Part shown: positions 37,881 through 48,353 of the stretch, piece after piece
Position numbering within the stretch: the first letter of the stretch is position 1
Layout: each line of letters begins with the position of its first letter
DNA from: Anastatus disparis
Lineage: Eukaryota > Arthropoda > Insecta > Hymenoptera > Eupelmidae
Direction: 5' to 3'
Assembly: GCA_017163975.1 (NCBI GenBank)
Contig: JAFFSR010000227.1
Span: 8,856,501-8,920,500, forward strand
Length of the DNA: 64,000 nucleotides
Notes under the pieces: generated by a model
The model's database searches: none
Told to the model about the DNA's origin: nothing
The model's input: only the letters and a program-made list of their open reading frames with translations
Program-made: the position numbers and the translations under genes

Positions 37881-40599
37881 ATTGCAAATAGATACATGGA
37901 GAGGGGGATCGTACAAATATTTAGCGTGTTTTGCTTTAGTTATTTGTATTAATAAAAAGAATTTGAAAAACAATGTTTAAAGGCAATTGAATATTCACTG
38001 TTCTGAATGATGCAAAAATTATTATTGTTAATGTTGAAACTTTAATTGTTTATGAAGTTTAATACAATTAGAGTGTTTTGTTCTGTCTACTTTCCATAAT
38101 ATTGAAACATTCCAACAATGACATGTAGGAATATTTTTGTTTAAAATAATCAAATTATGAAGTTATTTGCCCGAACGAAATCTCCGACATTTGAATTTCG
38201 CTTTGAAATCTACAAATCACACTGTAATATAATTTATTTCGTATATTTGAATTATGTTATTGTTTTTACGTTCACAACAAATAAAGCCCAAAAATCAAAG
38301 AGTTTTAATTGAACAAAAACAATTTTTTGACAGTCGTATTCGAGATGAAAATTTTGTTTTTAATAACATCCAATTTGAAATTTCGAAAATTTAATTATGA
38401 ATTCATAACTTATAATCAGTGAAAATTAAGTTAATTGCTTTGAAGATAAATTACATTAATATCGTTTTGCCGAGTAAGCTGCATTTTCCGTTTGTAATAA
38501 ATAACGAATAACGAATTAAGTTCCTTATTTATTGATTTATTTTTGAATTCAGCATTGATTTACAAGTATTTTTAATTATAATAAATCGAGAAACTAGGCA
38601 ACATTCTTTTACCCTTTTAAGTATTTTAAAAATAAAAGAGAGACGTGCATTAACAAAACAAAGAAGCTAGGATACCTTCACATCGTAATTATCTGCCGCA
38701 TAAATTAATCAAAATGTAAATTGCATACGATAACATCTACACGATCTTGCGCACAGAGCATTATGTTCTCCCGCAGCCTGCATGTCGTAAATTTGTCGAC
38801 TGCTCATTAATTACAAAATCGTCAATTTCTGTAGCTTACGCGTGAAATTATGTTTCCACGATTTGTACACCATAGGGAAGAAAAAATTTTTGTTTTCTAC
38901 GTCTGATCGTGAAAGCTTAGTAGCATCTCCTGGTGAATTAATCATGGTGTTTCCGTAAATCAAAGCCTCAAACACACATATACGTGGTGTGCGTGCATAT
39001 AAAAGCAATCGATCGGAAGGACTAATCAGTGTCGCATCGATGGACCGATTTACCCTATGGCTTGTTAATCACTGTACCTAATTATTCGTGAAAGAGAGAG
39101 AAACCGATTTGCGTTTTGGGACATCAGACCAACGTCGTATTCTAGTGTGAGCAACGTTAGCAAACATATGTACGGGATTTGAATGTTTGAAGTTAAAGAA
39201 AAATAAAAATGAAATAATTCAATTGTAGTTTTACTCGTAGAAATGATCTACAACTATAGACAATAATAAGTCCAAAAATTAAAAGAGAAAAAATTAATCA
39301 CATTTTTTAACAAGTTGATCTCAAATACTATATTTAACAAATCAAAACTCAGTGATTACGATACTGGTAAAAAATATTTCATTAAAAAAATTTTTCAAAT
39401 ATTAATGTTTTTACTCATAAAAATTTAAATGTAAAAATATAAATAAATAAAACTCCCTAAAATATCTTTTAGTTTGCAAAACTTATGTTAAAAAACATCA
39501 CAATTTTTACTACAAAAAGAGGGAAAGCTAGCCGGCGTTTTATACTATTTTGAATACTTGTTGAAATATCTTACTTTACATGAATAAGAAAAAAGAAAGA
39601 TTAGAAAATAAATCTTAGAATTATGTTAAGTTAATGCAGAAAAATTCATAAAAAATACATGAGGCGCGCTTGCATCTTCTTGTAAAGATCGTGTACATGA
39701 ATATTTGAGACATGGATTATGGTATTCAATGGTCGTTTTATAAAATAAAATAATGATAAGGAATAAAAAGTCAGTTAATAATTTTTTACGTATTTATATT
39801 CATATAATAATCATGCTACTCTTGCCTTTTTTGTCGCAGGTGAGCAAAAGTTAATCTTTTATCTCCGGGCAGGATTTAAATTTCGTAATGTAATTACGTG
39901 AGTAGAAAAACAGCTTTTTTTTATCTAATGTGGCACAAAGTAAGATTTATGTAAAAGCTCTAGCACTTTGATAATCTTCTTATAGCTATATATTGCATTC
40001 CAAATATATTTTGTATTATGCAATCACATAGCTCAAATTCCAAGTAATAAATGAACGAAAAAAAAAGTAAGAACAAAATATACTTTTTTTTATTTTCTTC
40101 AATTCAAAGGACAGCAGTTATATTTACAGTCAAATAAAACTCTAGCAATAATACTGTCTACTCATTTTATTCAAATTTTTAAATGCAACGTTTCAACTAT
40201 TTCATTGTAGTCCTTTCAAAGCTAAAAAGTTCAATATAATACAAAGTATTGAATCTACACTTACAAAATATAAAAAACTGCAATAAAATTAAACAAAATT
40301 ACCTCCATCTTTCTTAATATACAATCAATTTTTTTCCTTATATTTTATATAAAAATTACATTTCATATTTGTCTAATTATTTTTATATGAAACGTATAAC
40401 ATCAAGATACAATAGTGAACCTAGTTTAACTGTACTTTTTTTATATTCGTATTTTTTTCTGCATCAATTATCTTTTTCCAAATCACAACTATAATATCAT
40501 CCTAAAATTTATTTTAATCTTCTGTTTTGAATTATCAAAATTAACTGAACTATAGCTCTTATCATTTTTTTCGAAAAAGATACGCTAGAACGATGTTAA

Positions 40600-40870
40600 A
40601 TTAGAATACGATAGAAAGTGAACACAGCAGTTGAAGCATGCAAAACGAATGGTTACGGTCGTCTACGTAGATCGATAATCGATATGAGCGACAGTCCGTT
40701 CGATGATTAGCGAATTAGCTTTTGCGCATAACGTGTGCTAGAGCCAATGTCTGCACACGTAAATCTTGGTATACACATCATATATACGACTGACACGTGC
40801 ACGTGACATCGACAACGCACTGACCAATAACTGTCAGCGACGTTTTGTGCGCGCACGCTTATACAGAGTA
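40600..40870. promoter_or_regulatory. CpG-rich candidate enhancer with tandem E-boxes
   Basis: Two CACGTG E-boxes lie back to back at 40794-40799 and 40800-40805. ATCGATAATCGATAT at 40671-40685 contains two overlapping ATCGAT motifs, and GCGCGCACGC follows near 40849. CpG is far more frequent here than nearby. These motifs bind bHLH factors and BEAF/DREF-type proteins in insects; use at this site is inferred only. Confidence 0.3.
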
Positions 40871-42757
40871 GAACTCGACAAGAAATTTTGATTGATTATT
40901 GATGCGAGCTCATGTTAACTTTCTTCTTTTGCTTTATTTTCTTTATCTAGCTGCGTTATTAGCCAAATGGAAAAATGTCAAATAAACCACAAGTATTAGT
41001 TGACTTATCGATACTCGATAGCGTATAATCATGTAGAATAGATTAAAAAAAATGAAAAAGTGAGAACGAGAATTTAGAATCACCGATACAGATAAAAGTT
41101 TTTCGTAGTTTTCAGTTCATTAACTTTTAATCGCATAGTGCTCTCACATAGAATTGATATGTGATTTGATTTTTCAAATTTAATTATAGGTATTACTATT
41201 TTAAATTTTTAATTTAATTACATTAAAAATTCTTTGATATTCTAAATTATGTAATATTAAAAAATTTAATTTTTTGAAATACAAGAAAGTATTTCAATAT
41301 TTTCAAAATGGTGATATTTAGAAATTGATTTTTAAAATGCTAGCTAATATATTTTTGTTTACACATCTCAAAATGTAATCATGCTCTCATGTCAAGCGAA
41401 TTATTTATTGCAAGTAATCCAAGCCCAACGGTCAACGAATAAAATTAAATCCTTCTTTCAAGCATTACGCAAACACACAAATACTTGCACTGCAAAGATC
41501 AATCAGATTTTCCTATCTTTCACCCTCCCTCAAAATTGATGGTACTGCATTTATTTTCGATAAAGCGCGTTTCGTTTCTGTTTATCGTTTGTATTCCCCG
41601 TGGCAGCAATAAATCGTATATGCGAAATGCCCCGCTGCAAGTTTTGCTGTGTTTATTAAGGAAATCGAATGATTTCCTAAATCGAATTCCGATCCATAAC
41701 GGAAATTAAGTAATGGCAGAGAGAATCCCTTCGTATTTGGATTTACATTTACGTTTACGGAACTCTTTTAGGAACAAATTTAAATTCATTGAAATATTTT
41801 TCGAAAATGTTTAGCATTTATTTAGTTGATGTTTGAGACAATGAGACAAATATCAATTTTACAAAGCTGGAATGTTATTTATCTAATGGATTTATTAGCA
41901 AGCTTATTAATTTTTTAGATTTCAAAATAATTTTTATTTTATTTACAATATTGTTTAATAGCTTCATATAAAAATTTACAAAAAAATTTCTAAAAAATTA
42001 TATAAGTAATTTCTTATAAAATTTTTTATTGTTATTGTAATTTTTAGTTGATTTTACAAACATTTGTACTTCTTATAAGAGACAAAAATTTTTTCTTATG
42101 AAGGACTGAAAATGCTCTCTGAAAAAGTTTTTTTTTTATCAGCAGTGACAAAAATTCATTTGATGCTTGCACTTACTTGCCAGCAACTAAAGTTTGAATT
42201 CTTCTAAAAAGCAGTCGGAGAGAAATTTGAATAAGACTCTTGTAGAAAGGTAAAATTCTCAGTTTTAACTACTTATGAATCTTTTGAAAATTCAACGGTG
42301 TTATTCAAATGAAATTAAAAGAGTTTGTAACTTTTCCGAGTGTAAAATAGTAGACCTTAAATATTAACTTTTTTTAAATAAATTTGTATAAAGCAAAAGA
42401 TACTAACTTTGTTTAATAAAAAAATGTAAATATAAAAAAAAAGATATAAATGATCATTAGTTAGTTCAACATTCTTTAGATTTAACGAAATAAATAAAGT
42501 TAGGGTTATGCAATATTATCTCCAAAAAGACTTAGAATTAAATTATTTTAATATAACGTTATTTGTAAAGCAAATAAGTTAATACAGCTATTTTCTACTT
42601 TAATATTCCATTTAACTGAAACTTCGGTCTTTTAAAAAAAAGTAAAACTTGATTTAATGATAAAAAAGAAATTTGAAGGTATTTAAAAAAATAAATATAT
42701 TAAAAATGGAATTAACAATCTGACTACATAATAGAGGAAGGATTTTATATCATTTGA

Positions 42758-42955
42758 TTTTTTAAATTTTATTTAACGTCGCTGTGTTCATGCTATCATT
42801 GCGATGCTAATTGGCGACGGAGATCGTCAGTGTATTTGTGAACAAAGCACATGTAAGGTACAGTGGTGCTAGTAGAAATCGGCCGAGAGCGGGATTCGAA
42901 CTCAGGACCCCAAGATTACAAGTCCATCGCTCTACCGACTGAGCCACTGACGACC
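42758..42955 (-). mobile_element. tRNA-derived SINE, copy 6
   Basis: It reads on the minus strand from 42955: GGTCGTCAGTGGCTCAGTCG, loop TTGTAAT, and B box GAGTTCGAATCCCGC. The body is AGCACCACTGTACC with CACTGACGATCTCCGTCGCC. It ends CAGCGACGTTAAATAAAAT. It is full length with an intact 5' end. Confidence 0.92.
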
Positions 42956-43489
42956 TCCTGATGACTTGATTTGCGTATATGCATACATGTGTGTATAATT
43001 GCTAATTTACGGATAAATAAGAGTTTATGACCGTGCGCGAACTTTCTGTAATGCATAATGTACAAAATAAATAACAAAAAACTTCTAACATTTTACCTTT
43101 TATTATAATTTTTCATAATTTTTTACTAGTAAATTATTATTGAAAATGAAAAAATTCTCAACAATAATCTAAATATAATGTTTAAAAACAAATCACGAAA
43201 TAACTCATTGTCACTTAGTTAAAAAAATCTATTTATTGGAGCGTAAACGATACAACTAAATTAAAGTCGAAAGACCAAGTAACAGTAATTACACACACAA
43301 CTACATAGACTAAAAACGTGAATGCTAAGCGAGCGAAGAATAGACAACGTGTCTATCCTTTTCTCTGAAACGTACAGTGTCGGAGCACACGAGAGGGTGA
43401 ATTTTGGTGCAATTTAATTTCTAGTCTTATGTTAATCGTAACTAGCGGTGCCAGACCTTGACACTCATCCTTTCCACGCACTTGCATAT

Positions 43490-43668
43490 ATCCCCTCATA
43501 TATAAAGCTAAAATCAAAAGCCACCCCGTCGATTCTTCGCGCCCGCTGCGACAACTGCCTTTACAAGTGCGTACGCGCCGAGCATAAGGATGAGAGAAGA
43601 CAAAGAAACTTTTGTTAGGGAGAACGATTTATATACCGAAGGTTAGGCGTGCGCGGCGCGTGGTAAGT
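43490..43668 (+). promoter_or_regulatory. Promoter-like island with TATA box and downstream splice donor
   Basis: TATATAAAG lies at 43499-43507 and is followed by a GC-rich stretch. A perfect GTAAGT donor occurs at 43663, after GGCGCGTG. The segment between could be a first, non-coding exon on the plus strand. The only ATG in it (43589) opens an 18-codon frame that stops before the donor. No downstream exon was identified. Confidence 0.3.
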
Positions 43669-45730
43669 TTTTAAGTACCACATTTCATTGTTTATTTTAG
43701 AGCAGATAATAAACGACGAGACGTTTATTTAAGTTATAAAAATTTTTGTTTAATAATTGATTAACAACTTTTTATTGAAATTTGAAGATAAATTTTGTAT
43801 TATCCAAAATACGTAAAAACAATATTAAACAATGAGTTTTTTTTTAAATATGAATTTTTAAAATGCTCTAGTTCTATTTCTAGCGCGTTCTAACTGTTAG
43901 ACGAAGTTTTACGGTAATGTATTAATATGATTCATAGTAAAAAAAATTTTTTTTTCGATAAATTATATCTTTAATATTTATTATTGCTAATACATAAAAG
44001 ACTAATTATTTTAGGTATTTTTTTTATAATTTCATTTTTGTTTTCAAAAAATAGTTATATTGTAAATATGGTACATTTTGTTTATGTTTTAAAGAAAACT
44101 TATTTGTATAAATGCAATGAATCAGATAATTGAATATTACATTCTTATTTATAATTTTTGTACAATAATTATTTTATATTTTACTCAACCTCTTCTAGAC
44201 GAAATTCAAAATTGTATTATGTTTATTATACACAAAGTTTTGTTATGTATTTAAAAAATTTAAGAATTGAAAGCCTTGGCAACTGACGACTTTATTCACA
44301 AAGACTTGAAAAGTTCTTTCTTGCATGATAAATTTATTTTTGTAATCTTACTTATGTTTGACTATGTAATTTTATTTAGTTGATAAAGATGTTACAAACT
44401 TAGTTGGCAATTGTCATCGTATTTTTTATTCGTGTAACTCCAGTTTCTCAATCCAGTTTATGAAGGTACTCAACTATTATCTTCCAGACTGTATTCACAT
44501 TGTTCTTGACGATTTTTGAAACTCAAGATTTATTATTACATTTTACTTTAGAAAAGGGCGATATTTCAAAAAAAGATGAAAGTTTTGTTGCCAAAGTTTT
44601 TGCGATGGAACTATGGAAGCTAAAATTATCGTTTATCGGTCAGCTTGTATTATCCCCTCTATCGATGCGTGTCTGTAAATTTAATTCATTTTTAAAATAA
44701 TTAAAAAATAGGATATTCTTAAATAAAGTAATATTGTTTTATAAAATGAAGTATTAAAATATTATGAAAATATACATAACATAAATGAAAAGTCAAATAC
44801 AACTTTTCAAATGAACGAATTTATTTTCTTCAATATAAAAGTAATCCAGCTCGACTAACTTTCAACATTATATCTGTTACAGCGATTCTGGCGCATTTCT
44901 TCTTCTTGGCAACGTTCTTTTGGCTCAATACAATGTGCTTCAACATCTGGTGGACCTTTAGGTTTGTACTATTTCTTTTCTTTTCCATGTATATACATAT
45001 ACCCTCCGTCGCGCGTATCCCCTTTTTCGATATTGCAATTACGCCCAAGCGCTTAGCAATATAACTTACATTTCTTGATATCGTAGTCTTGCTAAGCGAT
45101 ATATACGCGCAACGAAACGTAATCGAACGCACTCGTGTCTTCTTTTATGTTTTTTTTTTGTATTATCAGCCAGTTTAGTACTGCAAATAAAATATATGAT
45201 GGGTTAGGTGAAAAGTTTTTACTAATGAATTTTTTTTCAATGAGATTTTAAAGTATCTATTCTCATAAGCATTATGCTTCATTGTTATCCGTGTTTGAAA
45301 ACAGAATAACTTTTTAAAAATTTTCTGTAAAACAGTGAAAAACTCTTTTGATGTAATTTGATGAAAAACGATGCATAAATTAAAAAAAATATTCTTATAA
45401 TTAATTTGTTAAAAATGTTGCTTAATACAATGATTTTTATTATTATTAAACGCTTTTATATTTAACTTGGTTGTCTCTGAATATGTCCTCAAATCTTGCG
45501 TTTAAAAATTAACGTACTTCCCATTGACTTAGATAGCTGAAATTTTCAGAATATATGTATTTTGCATGACAATACATGATTCTGTAATTTAAAAAAAATT
45601 TTATTATAATTAAATATTTATTATATAACCAGCGCTGTACGACTAATCGGCCTCTCTTCTTTGTACGGCTATTCGTAATAGCTACTCAATTTTCAGTAAA
45701 GGCTTATACATATAGGCGTTACTGAGAAAA

Positions 45731-45838
45731 TGTATACGAGTGTGTGTGTTTTAAAAAAACACACTCATGTATACGTTTACGTATATATAAGTATACAAAT
45801 GTGTACGTATATGCGTGCACATTTGTATACTCATATAA
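45731..45838. repeat. Two adjacent hairpins with TG/CA-rich arms
   Basis: The first hairpin pairs GTATACGAGTGTGTGTGTT (from 45732) with AACACACTCATGTATAC (to 45774). The second pairs GTATACAAATGTGTACG (45791-45807) with CGTGCACATTTGTATAC (45814-45830). They have similar arms and short loops. Confidence 0.8.
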
Positions 45839-45964
45839 ATAAAAAAAATTAATAAAAAAAATATTTAAAAAAAAACGCTTTTATTTAACGTTAAAAAATT
45901 AAAAGAAAAAAATTAATTTAAAAAATTTAAAAGGAACTAAAAAGTATAAAAAAATAAATAAATA

Positions 45965-46273
45965 AAAAATAATTTTAAAAAACGCTTTTATTTAAAGAAT
46001 AAAAAAATAAAAGGTTTAATAATTCAAATGTATAAGTACATTATAAATTATGTTCCTGCCTAATATTTTATTGAAATTTTATATAAGCGCGTGGAGAATA
46101 TTGAAAAAACATTTAGAATTATATTCTCCACGCTCTTATATAAAATTTCAATAAATATTAGGCAGAAACATAAATTATAATGGGGCAATGCAATTATACA
46201 TTTGAATTATTGAACTTTTAATTTTTTTATTTTTGGTTTTTTAAATAAAAGCGTTGTTTTAAAAATTAATTTT
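45965..46273. mobile_element. Foldback element upstream of the MATH-BTB gene
   Basis: The arms of about 130 bp contain AACGCTTTTATTTAAA, then AATAATTCAAATGTATAA, then CCTAATATTTTATTGAAATT and GCGTGGAGAATA. The reverse complements follow in mirror order after a loop of about 20 bp. The outer sequence AAAAACGCTTTTATTTAA also occurs as a direct copy near 45873-45892, so part of the arm is duplicated. There is no ORF. Confidence 0.75.
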
Positions 46274-46758
46274 ATTTATTTTTGACGCTCAACCGTTCAA
46301 AAAAGTGAGAACGCAGCTGAACGGAACTACCGTCTGCTCTGATGAATGCGCAGGCTTGTGATTTGGGCCACTGCGCCCCAAAACTAAGAAATCAGCTTTA
46401 CAATTGTTAATGGCGTCGAGCTACGTCTGTTTGTATAGGCAACGCTCTCCAAAGATTCTCAGTGCACTTTTAGAGTGACCGTACAAAATTTTCTTTAGTG
46501 CACCTGTAAAACCTGTTTTTTTTTACATGTTTTTTCTACCTGCCTTTTTTTAGTGCTCGTGCTCTTGCTCTAAACAGACGATGCATCAGTCGCCCTAAAA
46601 GAGCACAGTAGACGTGATGATATTTTCTTAGTGTAAAACCATATTAAAATATTAAATACCACAATATTGGATTCATTATTAAAAATTTTCAATTTTTTTT
46701 TTCATTTTTTGGATTGTTTTTTAATTTAAAACAGTATAAAGTGTTAAGTTGTTTAAAA

Positions 46759-47817
46759 ATGAGTGCATTTGATTCATATGATGGAGAAGAAGTGAATGTG
46801 ATGCGTGGTACATATAGATGGACAATGGAGAAATTTTGTGTTGACAATTTTAAAGAAGGCGAAGAACTGTTATCACCTATTTTTACTACAGGCGTACCTA
46901 ACAAAGAGTTTAAGTGGCAGCTCCAATTATATCCGCGCACACCCTTTACCTGTGGTCAAGATAGCGAAGAGTATTTATCATTATATTTAAAACCATTAAA
47001 TGAACTGAATATCAAACCAGAATTCTCTATTTTTTTTATTGATGATAAAAACCAGGAGATTCTTGTCAAATACTCAGCTACCAATAGGTCCGAATTTCCA
47101 TGTTTTTTGAAAAATTCTGAAATTAAAAGAGAAAACAGTTATTCGATAGAATGTCATATGACAATAAATATGAATTATGAATCTCTTGTGATATTTGAAC
47201 ACTTGGATTTCTTTGAAAAATTTATGGAAAATGGCGAATTGAGTGACGTATCTCTAATCGTTGCTGGACGAACTTTCCTTGCACACAAATGTATATTATC
47301 AATCAAAAGTCCAGTTTTTGCTGCAATGTTTAAACATGACATGAAAGAAAAGGAGAACAACACTGTTATAATTGAAGATATTGATCCTGATGCGTTTAAG
47401 GAAATGTTACGTTTTATTTACGCCGGTAGAGTCAATGATATTGAAAACTTAGCGCTCAACTTATTCATTGCTGCAGATAAATATTCACTGAATAGCTTGA
47501 AAGATATGTGTGTTAAATCTTTATTGAATACTATATCACCTGAAAATGCAACAGATTATCTTGAATTTTCTAAGCTTTATAATCTTCGTGAATTTCAAGA
47601 AAAAGTTTCAGACTTTATGTTTCAATATTTAGATGAAATCATATTGATACCAGAACCCACGGAATGGAAAAAGCTGAAACGTATAATACCAATAGAAATT
47701 TTTTGCGCTATCATGAACCCTGGTAGAAAATTAAACATAATTTATAACTCCTGCCCAGAAAATTATGTTGAACGATTGTCATCAATCAGTTTTAAATCAA
47801 TTAATGATAATTATTGA
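46759..47817 (+). CDS. MATH-BTB-BACK (SPOP-like) protein, intronless, 352 aa
   Basis: The first ATG in the open frame is at 46759 (TTTAAAAATGAG); the frame itself is open further upstream. Residues 18-138 form a MATH domain, opening TYRWTMEKF and containing KWQLQLYPR and EEYLSLYLKPL. Residues 150-255 form a BTB/POZ domain, with LSDVSLIVAGRTFLAHKCIL, SPVFAAMF and FKEMLRFIYAGRV. Residues 257-320 resemble a BACK region. Family members bind substrates through MATH and cullin-3 through BTB, as ubiquitin-ligase adaptors in nucleus or cytoplasm. The MATH segment that in SPOP carries an aromatic Trp-x-Phe pair reads RSEFPCF here and lacks the Trp, so substrate choice may differ. The gene has no introns and is followed by AATAAA in an A-rich tract, compatible with a retrocopy or a family expansion. 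The frame is intact over 352 codons. Domain assignment is confident; substrate and pathway are unknown. Confidence 0.93.
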   Translation: MSAFDSYDGEEVNVMRGTYRWTMEKFCVDNFKEGEELLSPIFTTGVPNKEFKWQLQLYPRTPFTCGQDSEEYLSLYLKPLNELNIKPEFSIFFIDDKNQEILVKYSATNRSEFPCFLKNSEIKRENSYSIECHMTINMNYESLVIFEHLDFFEKFMENGELSDVSLIVAGRTFLAHKCILSIKSPVFAAMFKHDMKEKENNTVIIEDIDPDAFKEMLRFIYAGRVNDIENLALNLFIAADKYSLNSLKDMCVKSLLNTISPENATDYLEFSKLYNLREFQEKVSDFMFQYLDEIILIPEPTEWKKLKRIIPIEIFCAIMNPGRKLNIIYNSCPENYVERLSSISFKSINDNY

Positions 47818-47880
47818 GAGAAATCACAAATACTTATTTTAAAAATAATTTTTTTCAAATGTCTCCGAATTAATTATATA

Positions 47881-47886
47881 AATAAA
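47881..47886 (+). terminator. Polyadenylation signal of the MATH-BTB gene
   Basis: AATAAA lies 64 bp after the stop codon and runs into a short A tract. It is the first canonical signal downstream. Confidence 0.55.
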
Positions 47887-48067
47887 AAAAAACCTTCAAA
47901 TATAATATCAAGCGTAATATGTTAAGCTTCCATGGTTAAAGAAAAAAATGATAGCTATTATATCTCGAACAAACAAATGAGTGTGCATGACTTTCTTTCT
48001 CTCTCTCTCCTACGTAGCGAAATAGGAAAAAATGACCTCGAATCAATATTATTTGACTTATAACATG

Positions 48068-48180
48068 ATTTCAGCAGATTCTGCCCAGAGAACGTCGCCG
48101 GTACGTAGGGTTTCTGGTCAGAATATATCATCAGAATCTGCCCACTGAGCAGAAAATTTAAGATATTCTGGGCAGATTAA
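48068..48180. repeat. Inverted repeats of a TCTGCCCA motif
   Basis: GATTCTGCCCAGAG occurs near 48077, GAATCTGCCCACTGAG near 48134, and the reverse complement ATTCTGGGCAGATT near 48165-48178. TCTGGTCAGA lies between. The block can fold into alternative hairpins. It directly precedes the TIR element at 48193, so the two might be parts of one composite insertion. Confidence 0.6.
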
Positions 48181-48192
48181 TGTTTAATTTCC

Positions 48193-48353
48193 TACCCTGG
48201 TGGAAATTGAAACGTTTTTTTTACTAGTTTATGACCAGTAGAAATGGAAACGCTTTTTTTAACATTTAATGGCCATTTCTTTGGCATTATTATTACTAAT
48301 AACCTCAAATTTTTATTTACACCATTTTTAATGCTCACATTTCTACCAGGGTA
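48193..48353. mobile_element. Short MITE-like element with TA-flanked terminal inverted repeats
   Basis: The left end is TA-CCCTGGTGGAAAT and the right end is ATTTCTACCAGGG-TA. The termini are therefore inverted copies of CCCTGGTRGAAAT with a TA dinucleotide on each side. TA target duplication is characteristic of the Tc1/mariner superfamily, and a non-autonomous relative is the likeliest identity. Inside is a roughly 39-bp imperfect tandem repeat, GGAAATTGAAACGTTTTTTT and GAAATGGAAACGCTTTTTTT. No transposase is encoded. Confidence 0.6.

Larger units (their letters stand above)
34354..42757. other. Non-coding stretch between SINE copies 5 and 6
   Basis: No coding gene could be supported. Mixed-composition islands lie at 37590-37880, 38660-39150, 40600-40870 and 41400-41740; the 37.6 and 40.6 kb islands are annotated separately. 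The 35150-35880 stretch is T-rich on the plus strand and therefore poor in stop codons. A short TA repeat lies at about 37490-37511. Confidence 0.6.
42956..46758. other. Non-coding stretch upstream of the MATH-BTB gene
   Basis: It includes a promoter-like island (43440-43670), plain AT-rich DNA, and the hairpin cluster 45731-46273. A mixed-composition stretch at 46280-46620 lies before the MATH-BTB start and could hold its promoter and 5' UTR. The moderately balanced block 44830-45130 has no convincing ATG-started gene. Confidence 0.55.

Noticed and set aside
37594..37881. 95-codon open frame across a balanced block
   Set aside because: It starts at TTG and has no recognisable domain. I treat the block as possible non-coding conserved DNA.
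44830..45132. 100-codon minus-strand frame with basic residues
   Set aside because: It opens with GTG and has no early ATG. No family resemblance was seen.
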